From NCBI RefSeq assembly GCF_002019595.1, contig NZ_KV917369.1, forward strand, positions 2,806,624 through 2,870,623: a stretch of 64,000 nucleotides of DNA, written 5' to 3'. The notes beneath the pieces were generated by a model, which was not told the DNA's origin, did no database searches, and saw only the letters and a list, made by a program, of their open reading frames with translations. This document shows, piece after piece, positions 1 to 9,535 of this stretch. The first letter of the stretch is position 1. Every line of letters begins with the position of its first letter. A program made the position numbers and the translations under genes. Source of the stretch: Priestia abyssalis. GTDB lineage: Bacteria; Bacillota; Bacilli; Bacillales; Bacillaceae_H.

Positions 1-766
1 CTATTCCTTTAAAGCTGCCTGTAACGATTCGAAAATCGGTCGGATTGAATGCCCGGTCGAACGAATCATATAAGACCCAATTATACTGGTCTTGTAACAG
101 TTTCTTTCCTTTCAAATATTCCTCTAGTGAAGAAAACGATCCCGTTTTTAATCGATATAGTTTATCATTATCTGCAAAGGACGGACTTGAAACCCCCGGC
201 ACATAAGGAACTGAAAAGTACTCACATAGCCCCTTTGCTAATTCCACCGCACACTCTTTACGGTATGCATCACTTCTTAAAAGCTCAGCTTCCCTTCTGT
301 TGTTCATAAACCCACATTCCACTAACACAGTCGGCATAGTTGTGCGCTTGACGATATACAGCCAGGATCCATCTTTTACCCCTCGATCTTTTAAATTCGT
401 ACCTTGGATTAAGTAGCGGTGAAGAATATGAGCTGCCCGTTTTGAGCCATCACTTGTGCCTGCATACGTCTCAATTCCTTCCGCATTGCTCCATGTACTG
501 CCCGATGCGTTGGCATGTACAGATAAATAAAAATCAGCTTTGGCGTTATTCGCTTTTTGTACACGTGTTCCAAGCGGTGTATCTTCATCTGTCGGAGCTA
601 CGAGTAGAGTTCGAAAACCACACCTTTTTAGCTCAATGTCCAAAAGGGCGACTACACGGCGATTGAATTCATTTTCTTTCATCACGCTTCCGTCAGGAAA
701 TGAAGGTGTACGCTTGCCGGGAGTATTGATTCCATGTCCGTCATCTAAAGCAATGAGTTTGCTCAT
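1..766 (-). CDS. N-acetylmuramoyl-L-alanine amidase, C-terminus beyond window
   Basis: This is a zinc amidase of the Amidase_3 family, which cuts the bond between MurNAc and the stem peptide in peptidoglycan. The start is the ATG at 764-766, behind a strong GGAGG site eight bases upstream. The protein begins MSKLIALDDGHG, and the His of DGHG, the Glu of KENEF, the His of SVHANA and the Glu of VECGFMNN fit the metal and catalytic residues. After about residue 190 come two short motifs, YRLKTGSF and FRIVTGSFKG, resembling the Amidase02_C or SPOR-like wall-binding repeats of phage and Bacillus amidases. The reading frame is still open at position 1, so the C-terminus is missing. There is no signal peptide, which fits a spore, mother-cell or phage-type lysin. 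The family is certain; the exact role is not. Confidence 0.9.
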   Translation of the reverse strand, partial: MSKLIALDDGHGINTPGKRTPSFPDGSVMKENEFNRRVVALLDIELKRCGFRTLLVAPTDEDTPLGTRVQKANNAKADFYLSVHANASGSTWSNAEGIETYAGTSDGSKRAAHILHRYLIQGTNLKDRGVKDGSWLYIVKRTTMPTVLVECGFMNNRREAELLRSDAYRKECAVELAKGLCEYFSVPYVPGVSSPSFADNDKLYRLKTGSFSSLEEYLKGKKLLQDQYNWVLYDSFDRAFNPTDFRIVTGSFKGI

Positions 767-1832
767 GATTTCATTCACCTCCTTTTTCGTCAGATGGGAA
801 CTCTCATTAATTTATATAGAAAATACGATAATACAAGGGGGATTGAATTCTTTATTTACATAGTTCATAATCAATCTCACATTCATATAACTTGATATTT
901 ACTATAAAATATGGCGAATTGTCGAAGCCCGTTACATTTCCCTTAAAAAACACAAAGTATGAAAAACTTGTAGATGTTGAATAAAACTTCAAAACGTAAA
1001 GTTTACCATTGGCTGGAAAAATTTGAATAAATCGAAAAAGACGAACCCTTTAGTTCGCCTTTTTGTTAAGGTAAGCTATTATTTTAACTTGTTCAATTAT
1101 TTTCCTGGTGAACTGTAATTTTATTTGTTTATCATTTAGAACATAGTTTAGTTAGAATATGATGACGAGATTGAGAACCCGCTCTTAAATCCAAATAAAA
1201 AAGGGGAAAATTACCTTAAATGCAAAAATGGTTCAAAACCTTATCAGATAAAGGTTTTGAACCATTTTTGCCATGTATGGAATTGACAAAACTTTATAAA
1301 CATAGATGCCAAATTGCTCTTTTTGACTTATTGAGAAACCGACCGGGTGCATAAAAAATGATCTTATACAGTGAAAGTTTCCATTGCCTTTTATGTCCCG
1401 CTCTTGGTACAAGCCCCGCCTACGCTATATACCACGATAGCCACTTATGCCATCCAACCTAATATTAAGTATAAAAGAAAACGCTTACATTTTCAAGAGG
1501 TAAATACGAATATTATGTATAAATATTCGCGCTTCCCTCTTTTCTCCTTTACATAGCCGATCATTGAGTTAGAATCGTCTATAAATGAAAAGATTCGTCA
1601 AGTTCTTCTTCCCCTTTTTGTAAACGATGATATTGATAAACCGAATCAAGGAGACTTATTATCCAAAAAGTAACAGCAAGCTTAGGAAACAAACCGGTTT
1701 TGACGGTCATAATTCGACAAATACTACTCTTATTCCTTTTCTCTATTATGTTTATGCAAGTAAGATTATAGCTTTCAAAAAAAGTTTTCTTTATAATGAG
1801 AGTAGATGTTTTAGAAAAGGGAGATGTAAGCC
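767..1832. other. Long intergenic region with two hairpins
   Basis: I see no convincing gene here. Short open frames lack ribosome-binding sites and resemble nothing I know. At about 1043-1066 a CGAAC/GTTCG hairpin is followed by T residues on the plus strand. At 1222-1271 there is a hairpin with perfect 21-bp arms (described separately). At 1132-1150 a 19-base stretch is repeated exactly at 20322-20340. Confidence 0.6.
1222..1271. terminator. Perfect 21-bp-arm hairpin
   Basis: The left arm at 1222-1242 (GCAAAAATGGTTCAAAACCTT) and right arm at 1251-1271 are exact reverse complements around an 8-base loop. It could act as a bidirectional terminator, but no gene ends next to it on either strand, so its purpose is unclear. 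Confidence 0.6.
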
Positions 1833-2123
1833 ATGAATATTACAGTATCAAATGAAGCCCTTCAATGGTACAAGGAAGAATTAGAAATCAACAGAGGAGA
1901 TATGGTGAAATTTTTTGTGCGTTACGGCGGATGCAGTACCGTACAAAGAGGGTTTTCTCTTGGTGTCGCCAAACAACAGCCTGTGTTAATCGGCGCTCAA
2001 AGTGAAATAGAAGGAATTACCTTTTATATAGAAGACCAGGATTTATGGTATTTCGAAGACAATGATCTCGTTGTAACCTTTGATGCAACAAAAGGCGAAC
2101 CCGAATTTTCCGTGACGAAATAA
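1833..2123 (+). CDS. yneR: HesB/IscA-like protein YneR
   Basis: This 96-residue protein matches the YneR branch of the HesB/IscA fold. It starts MNITVSNEALQWYKEELE and carries the FFVRYGGCSTVQRGFSLGV block typical of YneR. Classical A-type iron-sulfur carriers have three conserved cysteines; only one (in GGCS) is present here, so direct cluster transfer as in IscA is not implied. The start is supported by AAAGGGAG upstream. In B. subtilis yneR lies beside yneP, as it does here. Its biochemical function is not established. Confidence 0.85.
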   Translation: MNITVSNEALQWYKEELEINRGDMVKFFVRYGGCSTVQRGFSLGVAKQQPVLIGAQSEIEGITFYIEDQDLWYFEDNDLVVTFDATKGEPEFSVTK

Positions 2124-2216
2124 GAAAAGCGGAGCGAGCCATGTTTTTTCGTTAACAGGCTTTTCATGAAGAGGCTGCCCCATAAGCCTCTAATAAAACA
2201 CAAAAACTGATTTTTA

Positions 2217-2322
2217 CTGAAAGGCCCCTTCAGGTAATCCTTTGGTTTTACTGGATTTTCATGAAGGGGCCTTTCAGGAGGATGGTTCAAAAGGGGTTCT
2301 TTTTCCCCGTTTGAACTATCCT
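2217..2322. repeat. R1 copy a: conserved hairpin plus second hairpin
   Basis: The first part (2217-2277) is an imperfect palindrome: arms CTGAAAGGCCCCTTCA and TGAAGGGGCCTTTCAG flank a core resembling AATCCTTTGGTTTTACTGG. It is followed directly by a second hairpin (2279-2322, AGGATGGTTCAAAAGGGG against CCCCGTTTGAACTATCCT), then by a T-rich stretch on the plus strand. It lies between the convergent ends of yneR and yneP and probably terminates transcription. Related copies are at 11082-11141, 11352-11406, 14590-14649 and 32757-32819. Confidence 0.8.
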
Positions 2323-2327
2323 TCTTT

Positions 2328-2759
2328 TTATTCATTCTCTTGCTTCTTTTTTGCGCTTTCGTACGCTTCATGCCAATCTGGATAACGTTTTCGAATAGAA
2401 ATGGGACGAAAATTTTCTTTTTTGACACAAACATGCGATGAGGTAGCACTCACAGCCACTTCTCCATCCTTTGTTAAAATTTCATACCCATACACGACCC
2501 GTAAACCGTCATATAACTCGACCCACGTATGGACCACGGCAGTATCGCCGTAGCGAAGCGGTTTTTTATAGGACACTTGTACATCCGTCACTGGCGATAA
2601 AATTCCATCTTCTTCCATTTTCGCATAATTGAAACCCAAATCTTGAATAAGGCTTGTACGCCCTACCTCCATCCAGACTAAATAATTGGCATGATAAACG
2701 ACTCCCATTTGATCGGTCTCGGCGTAGCGCACATCAATTTCCTTTTTGCTGATAAACAT
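2328..2759 (-). CDS. yneP: Acyl-CoA thioesterase, hotdog fold (YneP)
   Basis: This 143-residue protein is a 4-hydroxybenzoyl-CoA thioesterase/YbgC-type hotdog enzyme, expected to hydrolyse acyl-CoA thioesters in the cytoplasm. The N-terminal block RYAETDQMGVVYHANYLVW contains the family's catalytic Asp in the D-Q-M-G-V-V-Y-H-A-N motif. The length is normal for the family. The ATG at 2759 has an upstream AGGGGG site. Its neighbours yneR and, further on, tlp match the B. subtilis order. The physiological substrate is not known. Confidence 0.88.
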   Translation of the reverse strand: MFISKKEIDVRYAETDQMGVVYHANYLVWMEVGRTSLIQDLGFNYAKMEEDGILSPVTDVQVSYKKPLRYGDTAVVHTWVELYDGLRVVYGYEILTKDGEVAVSATSSHVCVKKENFRPISIRKRYPDWHEAYESAKKKQENE

Positions 2760-2974
2760 CTTACTCCCCCTGCACTTCTTTTCAAAATAAAGTATGTACC
2801 ATTCGTTATCTTAACATATTTTGGTCTGTTTTTCCCCTTTCATCCAATCATATGCAATAAAGCCTTCGTTGAAGGTTCCATTGCGTTAAGAATGAAGGTT
2901 AGCAATTTAAAGTAAATTGGCCCTCTATGTTTCTAGATAGTAGTCTTTGTTCCAAAACCTAAAAGAACAAATAC

Positions 2975-4066
2975 CTATTTGGCAAAACGACCTTTTATTT
3001 TTGTCGCTATATATAGTATCGTGACATAAATGTATATAATATAGAACCCGATAGTAGATGTAATGTTTCCTAAAGTATCTACTTCAATGCGGTTATTGAT
3101 CATCAAGGAAATACAAAATATCAGTATGATCACAAAAATTAAGGACGTTTTCGGTTTGATATTGAATATTCTTTTGATACCCCTTGTAAATCCCCAGATA
3201 GAAATACAGATAGGCGGCAATATGACAAAACACCAAGTAAAAATAAAGATATACTCAAATCTCTCGATAAAAGGCATTTGATAAATTTTTGTCAGAACCA
3301 AGGTAGCCCAAACAGCGTGTTTTAATTGCCCCTGGCTAAAATATACTAAGGAAATAATGGTTATAAGCAAATATAAAATCGTTGTATAAAGAATAGCCAA
3401 GTGGGCCCATCTGGCTGATTTATCAGCATTTTTAACAAATGGATAATATAGAAATAATGATTCAAACCCAATATAAATAAGCGTGGAAGCTTTTGCTGAC
3501 TCTAACAGCTCAAATACATCATGATTGAAAAGAGGCAGCAAGTTATTCCAATGGGCATACTTCAATGGAATAACAACGGTCAATAGTAAGAATGACGGAA
3601 TTAATACACCCCAAAAACTTATTCCCGTCACTATCCTGAACCCGCCTGATACAATGTAATATATAACCACCAACATCAGCAATGTAAGCTCCCATGTATG
3701 GATCATAGGAAAAACCCAGACCTGCAAAATTTCTATGTAAGTTCTGATAACGGTAGTGGCTGAAAGAGCTAGGTATCCTACAAAAAACAATGATAGGGTA
3801 TGACCTATCAACTTTCCAAAGAGACTTTTATTGATGGAAATCAAATCTCCTTCTTCTGAATGCTTTAAGACAGAATACATCATCCCTATCACAAGATGCA
3901 TACTTAGTCCTGTCAATAAAATCGATTGCCAAGCATCGTGGCCTGCTCCTTCGATCAGCTTTCTTTGGTAATTTAAGATCCCTATCCCGGTCTGTGAAGA
4001 ATGGATCAGAAAGAACATAAAAAATGGGGTTACAAGGGAGTTTTCTTTTATTTTTTGATTAATCAT
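2975..4066 (-). CDS. Spore germination permease, GerB family
   Basis: This 363-residue membrane protein with about ten hydrophobic segments belongs to the GerB (GerAB/GerKB) family of amino-acid-permease-like germinant receptor subunits in the spore inner membrane. Typical features are the N-terminal QKIKENSLVTPFFMFF stretch, the GIGILNYQRK loop, and the AGHDAWQSILLTGL segment. It is the last gene of a gerA-gerC-gerB operon, starting 18 bases after the gerC stop. The order A-C-B is that of the gerK operon. The germinant cannot be predicted. It looks intact even though gerC is not. Confidence 0.9.
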   Translation of the reverse strand: MINQKIKENSLVTPFFMFFLIHSSQTGIGILNYQRKLIEGAGHDAWQSILLTGLSMHLVIGMMYSVLKHSEEGDLISINKSLFGKLIGHTLSLFFVGYLALSATTVIRTYIEILQVWVFPMIHTWELTLLMLVVIYYIVSGGFRIVTGISFWGVLIPSFLLLTVVIPLKYAHWNNLLPLFNHDVFELLESAKASTLIYIGFESLFLYYPFVKNADKSARWAHLAILYTTILYLLITIISLVYFSQGQLKHAVWATLVLTKIYQMPFIERFEYIFIFTWCFVILPPICISIWGFTRGIKRIFNIKPKTSLIFVIILIFCISLMINNRIEVDTLGNITSTIGFYIIYIYVTILYIATKIKGRFAK

Positions 4067-4084
4067 TTATCTCACCATTTCAAC

Positions 4085-5160
4085 TTATTCGCCAATACCT
4101 GATTGTAAAAGATTCAACTTTGTTTCTACCCTGAACTTAATATATGGATATGTTTTATAAAACTCCTCTTCATTCCAATCACGCTGTTTTCCTCTGATAA
4201 AGTCCCCGATTCCTACTGGATCTACTTCATGATCCTGTAGCTTTTTTAAAAGTTGATCAACTTCTTGCTCCACCTTTTTTTCTAATTGTTTGGATACTAT
4301 CCTTATTTCCGAATCGTCTTTTAAATCTAGCCAGCTGGGATAATCCTTGATAACTGCATTCATCGTTAAGTTGATAGTCACTTGAGGAATCGATTCTAAA
4401 TTACTGGCATGCATATTGGTATCACCATATAAATGAGCTAAGACGACATGCCCTTTTTTACCTTCTTTTTCAAAGAGGAACTCAATATCTCCATTCATGT
4501 GATGGCCAGATAGCAGCTTGAAAGAAAAAGTTTCTTTATCATTCAAATGTAATTTCAATTTATCCCCTTTTAGAATGCCAATTCCATCAAGTGTTACTGC
4601 ATTCTCCTTATTCACTTTTAAATAAGGGACAAAGGGATCTCTTCCTTCTCCATAGTAGTCAAATAAAAACACTTGAAGGTTGGTAAGAGGCAAGTTTTTT
4701 TTTTTATATTTTGTTCCACTAAATCCGATAAAAATAACGCCCCTTCTTTTTTTGACAATTTCAATAATTCTTCTGCTGAATTTTCCACAAAAGCTATTTG
4801 CATATTGCTCCCTATCAGCGGATCTCTGCATATGGTTCGTACGAACTCAGAAACCCCTGCTTTAGCTAAATCCTCCCCGAACACTAACATTCTTAGTTTT
4901 CCTATTTCAACAGGTAAGCCTGCTTGTTGATTCATTTTACTAAGAACGAGGCCTGCAGTAGAAGCTTCTGCTTTTAGAAAACCGGCTTTATTTTGGTTTT
5001 CACTCAGTGTGTATTGCGGGTAAAGTGCCATTCCCTCGAATTTATCCTCTTTCTTATCAAAAGCAATGACTTTAAGAATGTTCAACTGATCCACTACCTT
5101 CATTCGAAGACATCCACTTAAAACGCTAGTAATGATGACTAAACAAATGATTTTTTTCAT
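4085..5160 (-). pseudogene. Spore germination lipoprotein GerC, frameshifted at an A11 run
   Basis: Two overlapping frames together encode one GerC-family lipoprotein of about 358 residues. The N-terminal frame (5160 to about 4690) starts with a lipoprotein signal, MKKIICLVIITSVLSGC, whose lipobox Cys is residue 17. The C-terminal frame (to 4085) carries the GerC C-domain ending in RVETKLNLLQSGIGE. The frames cross at a run of eleven A on the coding strand (4695-4705 as T), just after EQNIKKK. A run of 9 or 12 would restore one continuous protein. It may be a true mutation, a sequencing error, or a slippage-prone switch. GerC anchors the receptor complex at the inner spore membrane, so loss would probably inactivate this receptor. 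Confidence 0.85.
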
Positions 5161-5196
5161 GTCAGCATCTCCGTTTTTTTTAGTAATTATTAACCA

Positions 5197-6711
5197 TCAC
5201 TCCGCATTAATATCATCGAGGTCATCCCCGGCATTATATCTTTTTAATAGCTTTGGCTTTAAATACTCTAATCTTTTTGTTGTGTGCTTATAAGATGAAC
5301 GAATAAAGCTGTCCGCATAATCCGATTTCCTAAATGGATATAAAGGAACCATGTACGGAGTCCCAAGAGATTTTAACCTCATAAGATGACCTAGTAGAAG
5401 CACAAAACTAATAATGATTCCAAACCCTCCCCAAATAGATGCACTCAGGATGAAGGGAAACCTTAATAACCGAATGGTATTTGACATTTTGAAAATAGGG
5501 GTTGTAAACGATGCTAAAGCTGATAGAGAGACTATAATCAATAAAATATTACTTGTAAGCGCCGCTTCAACAGAAGCCTGGCCAATAACAATTCCTCCGA
5601 CAATTCCTAATGTTTGGCCTATTTTTGTTGGCAGCCTGGCTCCCGCTTCCCTTAATAGTTCAATCGTGATTTCCAAAAAGATTACTTCCAATACAGGAGG
5701 AAAGGGAACATTTGCCCTTGAATTGATAATAGGCCCAAGCAAATCTTTCGGGATGACTTCGTAATGATAGGTCAAAACAGCGACATAAATGGGTGTGGAG
5801 AACAGGGAAAAAATAACACCAACTATTCGTATAATTCGAAAAAAAGAACCTATTACCCATGGCAAGTAATAATCCTCCGGAGAAACAAAAAAATCCATCA
5901 GAGTAGACGGCCCTGTGATAACATACGGTGATCCGTTACTCATGATGGCAACTTGTCCGTTAACCATTGCATATGTAACACGGTCAATCCTTTCAGTTGA
6001 TAGGAATAATGGAAATGGCGTATTAGAATGGTCTGTAATAATTTGATCGATTTGGGAGCTGTCAAACACCACGTCGAAATCGATTTTTTTCAACCTTTCT
6101 CTGACTGTATTCACATGTTGAGGATTGGTCACACCATTTAAATAACTAATAACCACTTTTGTCTTTGACATGGAACCAACAGTTATTTCTTCGAATATGA
6201 GATCTGATGCCACTATTTGTCTTCTTAACAAGTGTATGTTAATGTCAATATTTTCAACGAACCCTAGTTTAGGTCCTACTACACTAAATTCATTCTCGGT
6301 GTCATTGCTTTCCCTAAATCCTAAATTCGCATTTTCAATATTAATTAATGCACAAACCTCATCCGTTTGTTTAAGCTGCACTACTACAAATCCTTGATTC
6401 AACTTCAGCTCAATTTCTTCACTGTTATCTGTGATCAAAATATCTTCTAAAGGAATAAGATGTATCAGTTCTTTTAAGTCTTGTATCTTTTGAAGATTGC
6501 TTTGGATACAGGGCAACAAAATTTGCTGCAATTTTTCTGCGTCTATCAATGTTCGATAGTAACTGATCAATATAAAATCTCGATTTTCCGAAGGTGAAAA
6601 CTGGTTAAAGTCACTTGATTTTCTTGCCGTTTCAAGAATTTGAAGCAAGCTTTTCTTTTCTTCTTTTTTTTCTTTTCTTTTCAAGACATTGCTCATTAAA
6701 CCTCTTACCAT
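5197..6711 (-). CDS. Spore germination protein, GerA family
   Basis: This is the large subunit of a GerA-type germinant receptor, about 504 residues. A hydrophilic N-terminal domain covers roughly residues 1-280 and includes VISYLNGVTNPQHVNTVRERL. A membrane domain with about four or five helices follows, containing the family motifs PEDYYLPWVIGSFFRIIR and LPTKIGQTLGIVGG, then a short hydrophilic tail. I chose ATG 6711 because GGGGG lies six bases upstream; a TTG at 6726 and an ATG at 6696 are alternatives. It leads the gerA-gerC-gerB operon, 36 bases before gerC. Such operons are usually SigG-dependent; I did not identify a convincing promoter. Confidence 0.9.
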   Translation of the reverse strand: MVRGLMSNVLKRKEKKEEKKSLLQILETARKSSDFNQFSPSENRDFILISYYRTLIDAEKLQQILLPCIQSNLQKIQDLKELIHLIPLEDILITDNSEEIELKLNQGFVVVQLKQTDEVCALINIENANLGFRESNDTENEFSVVGPKLGFVENIDINIHLLRRQIVASDLIFEEITVGSMSKTKVVISYLNGVTNPQHVNTVRERLKKIDFDVVFDSSQIDQIITDHSNTPFPLFLSTERIDRVTYAMVNGQVAIMSNGSPYVITGPSTLMDFFVSPEDYYLPWVIGSFFRIIRIVGVIFSLFSTPIYVAVLTYHYEVIPKDLLGPIINSRANVPFPPVLEVIFLEITIELLREAGARLPTKIGQTLGIVGGIVIGQASVEAALTSNILLIIVSLSALASFTTPIFKMSNTIRLLRFPFILSASIWGGFGIIISFVLLLGHLMRLKSLGTPYMVPLYPFRKSDYADSFIRSSYKHTTKRLEYLKPKLLKRYNAGDDLDDINAE

Positions 6712-6843
6712 TTTTATCCCCCACAAATCCTTTGCTGCTTTATCCTACTCTTTAAAGTAGTATTTGCTTATATGTAAACAAATACACTTTTCAATTAGTT
6801 GTTTCATTGAGCAAGTATAATCATCTATTAATTCCTTCATTTT

Positions 6844-7305
6844 TTAATAATCATCTACTCTTTTTATCAAACCTGCTAAGGCTCTAATGGTAAATAGAGT
6901 GAAGTTTATACTTCCAAAAGTATGAAGAATAGACCACCTTTTCCATTTAAACAATTTGCTATTCCCTTCAAAGTACCATTGGAAAATGCTCATTGGTACA
7001 CTCCAAGTTAGACTTTTCAGTAAAATTTTTTTGATATTATCGTTATACGATTGCTTAACCCATACAACACTCAAGAGTGGAAAAAACAACATATCATAAA
7101 GAATGTTTGTTTTGAAGATTTTAGGGAAAGGACGAACTGGATACTCAACTCTTTTCGTATTTACGACGTATGCATCAATAAGAGTAGCTAAGATACCTTT
7201 TGAAAAAAACACGATAAGCATCTCTTTTAATTTTGGTTTCTTCATTATAAAAGGGAATAAGCCAACACATAAAGCAAATAGTCCCTTTAACATTACTTTT
7301 TCCAT
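6844..7305 (-). CDS. CBO0543-type membrane protein
   Basis: This is a small integral membrane protein of about 153 residues with four or five hydrophobic segments. It resembles the CBO0543 family of unknown function common in spore formers, with conserved blocks around NTKRVEYPVRPFPKIFKTN, YDMLFFPLLSVVWVKQ and FEGNSKLFKWKRW. I prefer ATG 7305 because AAGGGTG lies seven bases upstream; the open frame extends to 7344 without a good site. It sits alone between the ger operon and a pseudogene on the same strand. No function is established. Confidence 0.75.
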   Translation of the reverse strand: MEKVMLKGLFALCVGLFPFIMKKPKLKEMLIVFFSKGILATLIDAYVVNTKRVEYPVRPFPKIFKTNILYDMLFFPLLSVVWVKQSYNDNIKKILLKSLTWSVPMSIFQWYFEGNSKLFKWKRWSILHTFGSINFTLFTIRALAGLIKRVDDY

Positions 7306-7352
7306 TTTCAACACCCTTATCTTTTTTTTATTATTTGCAATCACTATGAAAA

Positions 7353-7781
7353 CTATGTTTCATGATCGATCTCCCTCCAACACACGGGCTTCCACTGGGG
7401 CAATGTCTTTTCCAATTCCTCTCGCTGCGGTTCCAACCAAGAAGGCAACATTAAATGACTTCCCAATTCGGCTTTCGATTCATCATGAGTGAAGCTCGGA
7501 GGATCCGTTGCAATTTCAAAGAAAATCCCGCTCTCTTCATAAAAATACATAGCCTTCAAATAGTTTCGATCTAGAATTTCCGTTGGGTGATACCCTTTTT
7601 TTGAATCTCACTTCTCCATTCTTCATGGTCAACCTCATCTTTTGCTCTCCAAGCGATGTGATGAACCGTACCAGTCCCCATTAAGCCTCGGACAGTTGCG
7701 CTCAATTTAATATCAATGATATTGCCAATTGGGGCTAACGATTTAAATCGTAATGTGATGAATTCCTGCCGTTCTTTTCAT
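7353..7781 (-). pseudogene. Broken ring-cleaving dioxygenase (MhqO-like) with internal deletion
   Basis: This is a decayed paralogue of the intact gene at 8576-9514. The N-terminal end survives as MKRTAGIHHIT behind a GGGAG site (ATG at 7781). It then jumps straight to the middle of the second glyoxalase domain (RFKSLAPIGNIIDIKLS, matching RFRSTDDIGNIVDLKLS), so roughly 170 codons are missing at about 7743-7750. A further one-base shift lies in a run of A at about 7598-7604. The C-terminus continues as FFEIATDPPSFTHDES to the stop at 7353. No functional product is expected. Confidence 0.88.
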
Positions 7782-7936
7782 ATCATTAGCTCCCTTCATA
7801 CCATTTGATACAACAAAGATGAAAATTTTCCATTCTGAAAAGGTAATTAAATCATTCATGGTAAACTTCAAAACGGCAATAGCATCCTACTAGTTGTTTC
7901 TTTGACCTTCGTTCATTAAATCCAACCTTACTTTCT

Positions 7937-8548
7937 TTAATTTGGCCTTTCGATTGTAAAAACTTCGCCTATCTTTGCATAGTTATTGCCGGCTAATCGG
8001 CTAACTGCTCCGAGCTTTTCTTGATGGATTCTTCCTTTGTTATATAGGCTCTCTTCAATATGATACTGGACAACTCTGCCTATAATTAGTTCGCACCCGG
8101 GCGTCTCTGCTTTATCACCTAATTCCACGTAATGCTCCAGGACGCATTCCATTCGAATTTTCGCTTCTTGAATACCTGGAACGGAAACTTTTACACTCTC
8201 CACAGGCGTTAAGCCCGCCAGTTGTATCTCACTTTCATTCGATGGCAAATTGCAGGCCGTTACATTAACTTTTTTTACATTTGTTTCGTCTACAATATGG
8301 ACCACAAATTCACGGCCCAAGATGATATTTCTTGATGTATCTTTTCTGTTTCCATCTTTTCTTTGGATGGAAACAGAGATTAATGGGGGATTGGATGATA
8401 CAATATTGAAGTAGCTAAACGGTGCTCCGTTTAACACCCCATTTTCTGATAGAGAGGTGATAAAGGCAATTGGCCTTGGAATGATGCTGCCAATTAAAAA
8501 TTTATAATTCTCTCTTTCAGCTAAAGATAACGGATCGATTGAAAGCAC
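7937..8548 (-). CDS. Flavin reductase-like FMN-binding protein (YwrF family)
   Basis: This is a split-barrel flavin reductase-domain protein of about 203 residues. The conserved stretch IGSIIPRPIAFITSLSENG, followed by NGAPFSYFNIVSSNPPLISVS, is typical of the YwrF/flavoredoxin group that binds FMN. The GTG at 8548 is preferred because GGGAGG lies seven bases before it, inside the longer frame starting at 8563. It follows the dioxygenase gene by 27 bases on the same strand, so the two are likely co-transcribed. A role in reducing quinones or supplying reduced flavin within an aromatic stress response is inference from position. Confidence 0.85.
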   Translation of the reverse strand: MLSIDPLSLAERENYKFLIGSIIPRPIAFITSLSENGVLNGAPFSYFNIVSSNPPLISVSIQRKDGNRKDTSRNIILGREFVVHIVDETNVKKVNVTACNLPSNESEIQLAGLTPVESVKVSVPGIQEAKIRMECVLEHYVELGDKAETPGCELIIGRVVQYHIEESLYNKGRIHQEKLGAVSRLAGNNYAKIGEVFTIERPN

Positions 8549-8575
8549 GGCGGTTCCTCCCATTTGTCCTCTTTT

Positions 8576-9514
8576 TTAATCTAATTTTCTCACTTCGATA
8601 GGTAATAATACTTTCTCGATTTGATCTCGTTTCGGCTCATACCATTCCGGCAGCATCAGTTTCCCACCCATGGTTGCCTCCGATTCATCATGGGCAAAAC
8701 CTGGTGGATCTGTTGCAATCTCAAACAGTATTTCGCCATGCTCCTTAAAGTAAATGGCTTTAAAATACTGTCTTTCCTTTACCGAAGTCACCCTATATCC
8801 ATGCTTCTCGACGTGTTCTCTCCACTCTAACTGGTCCTGGTTATCCTTCGCACGCCAGGCAATATGATGAACGGTCCCGACTCCCATCGATCCCCTTCCG
8901 ATTGGCGATAATTTTAGATCAACGATGTTTCCGATATCGTCGGTGGAACGAAAGCGAAGGAAGTCTCCTTCTTGTCCAATTTGTTCAAGGCCCATTACAT
9001 GCTGTAATAACTCAGCTGTGCCTTCGGGTTTAACCGATAATAAAGTCGCTCCTCCGAACCCTTTAATGGCTACATCAGATGTCACACCACCAAAATTCCA
9101 CTGGCTTTTTTTCCCTTCTTCACGCTCCACAATTTCTAAATGGAGCCCGTGAGGATCGTCAAATTCTAGATACTGTTCCCCAAATCGCTCTAGTTCGGTA
9201 TAGGAAACTTTGAATTTCTCTAATCTCTGTTTCCAGAACTCCATCGCCCCTTTTGGCACCACAAAGGAAGTCACCCCCACTTGTCCGTCACCAATCCGGC
9301 CTTGATAAGCATCTGGCCAGGGGAAGAACGTCATAATCGTGCCCGGATTCCCTCCTTCGTCTCCGAAATAAAGGTGATACGTCCCCGGATCATCAAAATT
9401 AACCGTCTGTTTTACCAATCGAAGCCCTAATACTCCCGCATAAAAGTCCACATTTTCTTGTGGATGTCCCACGATAGCAGTAATGTGGTGAATTCCCATT
9501 GATTTTTTAGTCAT
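8576..9514 (-). CDS. mhqO: Ring-cleaving dioxygenase, glyoxalase family (MhqO-like)
   Basis: This 312-residue protein has two vicinal-oxygen-chelate (glyoxalase/bleomycin-resistance) domains, at about 5-140 and 155-290. Probable metal ligands are the His in MGIHHITAIVG, the His in GTVHHIAWRAKD and the Glu in EILFEIATDPPGF. It closely resembles B. subtilis MhqO/MhqA, which act on hydroquinone or catechol-type compounds under MhqR control. A near-perfect MhqR-type palindrome lies 22 bases upstream. The start ATG 9514 has a GGGAG site. The flavin reductase is just downstream, WrbA just upstream, and a broken copy of this gene lies at 7353-7781. Confidence 0.9.
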   Translation of the reverse strand: MTKKSMGIHHITAIVGHPQENVDFYAGVLGLRLVKQTVNFDDPGTYHLYFGDEGGNPGTIMTFFPWPDAYQGRIGDGQVGVTSFVVPKGAMEFWKQRLEKFKVSYTELERFGEQYLEFDDPHGLHLEIVEREEGKKSQWNFGGVTSDVAIKGFGGATLLSVKPEGTAELLQHVMGLEQIGQEGDFLRFRSTDDIGNIVDLKLSPIGRGSMGVGTVHHIAWRAKDNQDQLEWREHVEKHGYRVTSVKERQYFKAIYFKEHGEILFEIATDPPGFAHDESEATMGGKLMLPEWYEPKRDQIEKVLLPIEVRKLD

Positions 9515-9535
9515 CTGAATAATCTCCCTTCTTCT

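Noticed and set aside
1627..1836. Plus-strand ORF of 69 codons before yneR
   Set aside because: No ribosome-binding site; overlaps the yneR start; sequence looks non-coding.
2024..2449. Minus-strand ORF of 141 codons overlapping yneR and yneP
   Set aside because: It runs antisense through yneR and out of frame through yneP and the R1 hairpins; its composition is basic and unlike any family.
5414..5764. Plus-strand ORF opposite gerA (and similar ones opposite citB, glcB, ureC and lctP)
   Set aside because: Antisense shadows of well-conserved genes without initiation signals.
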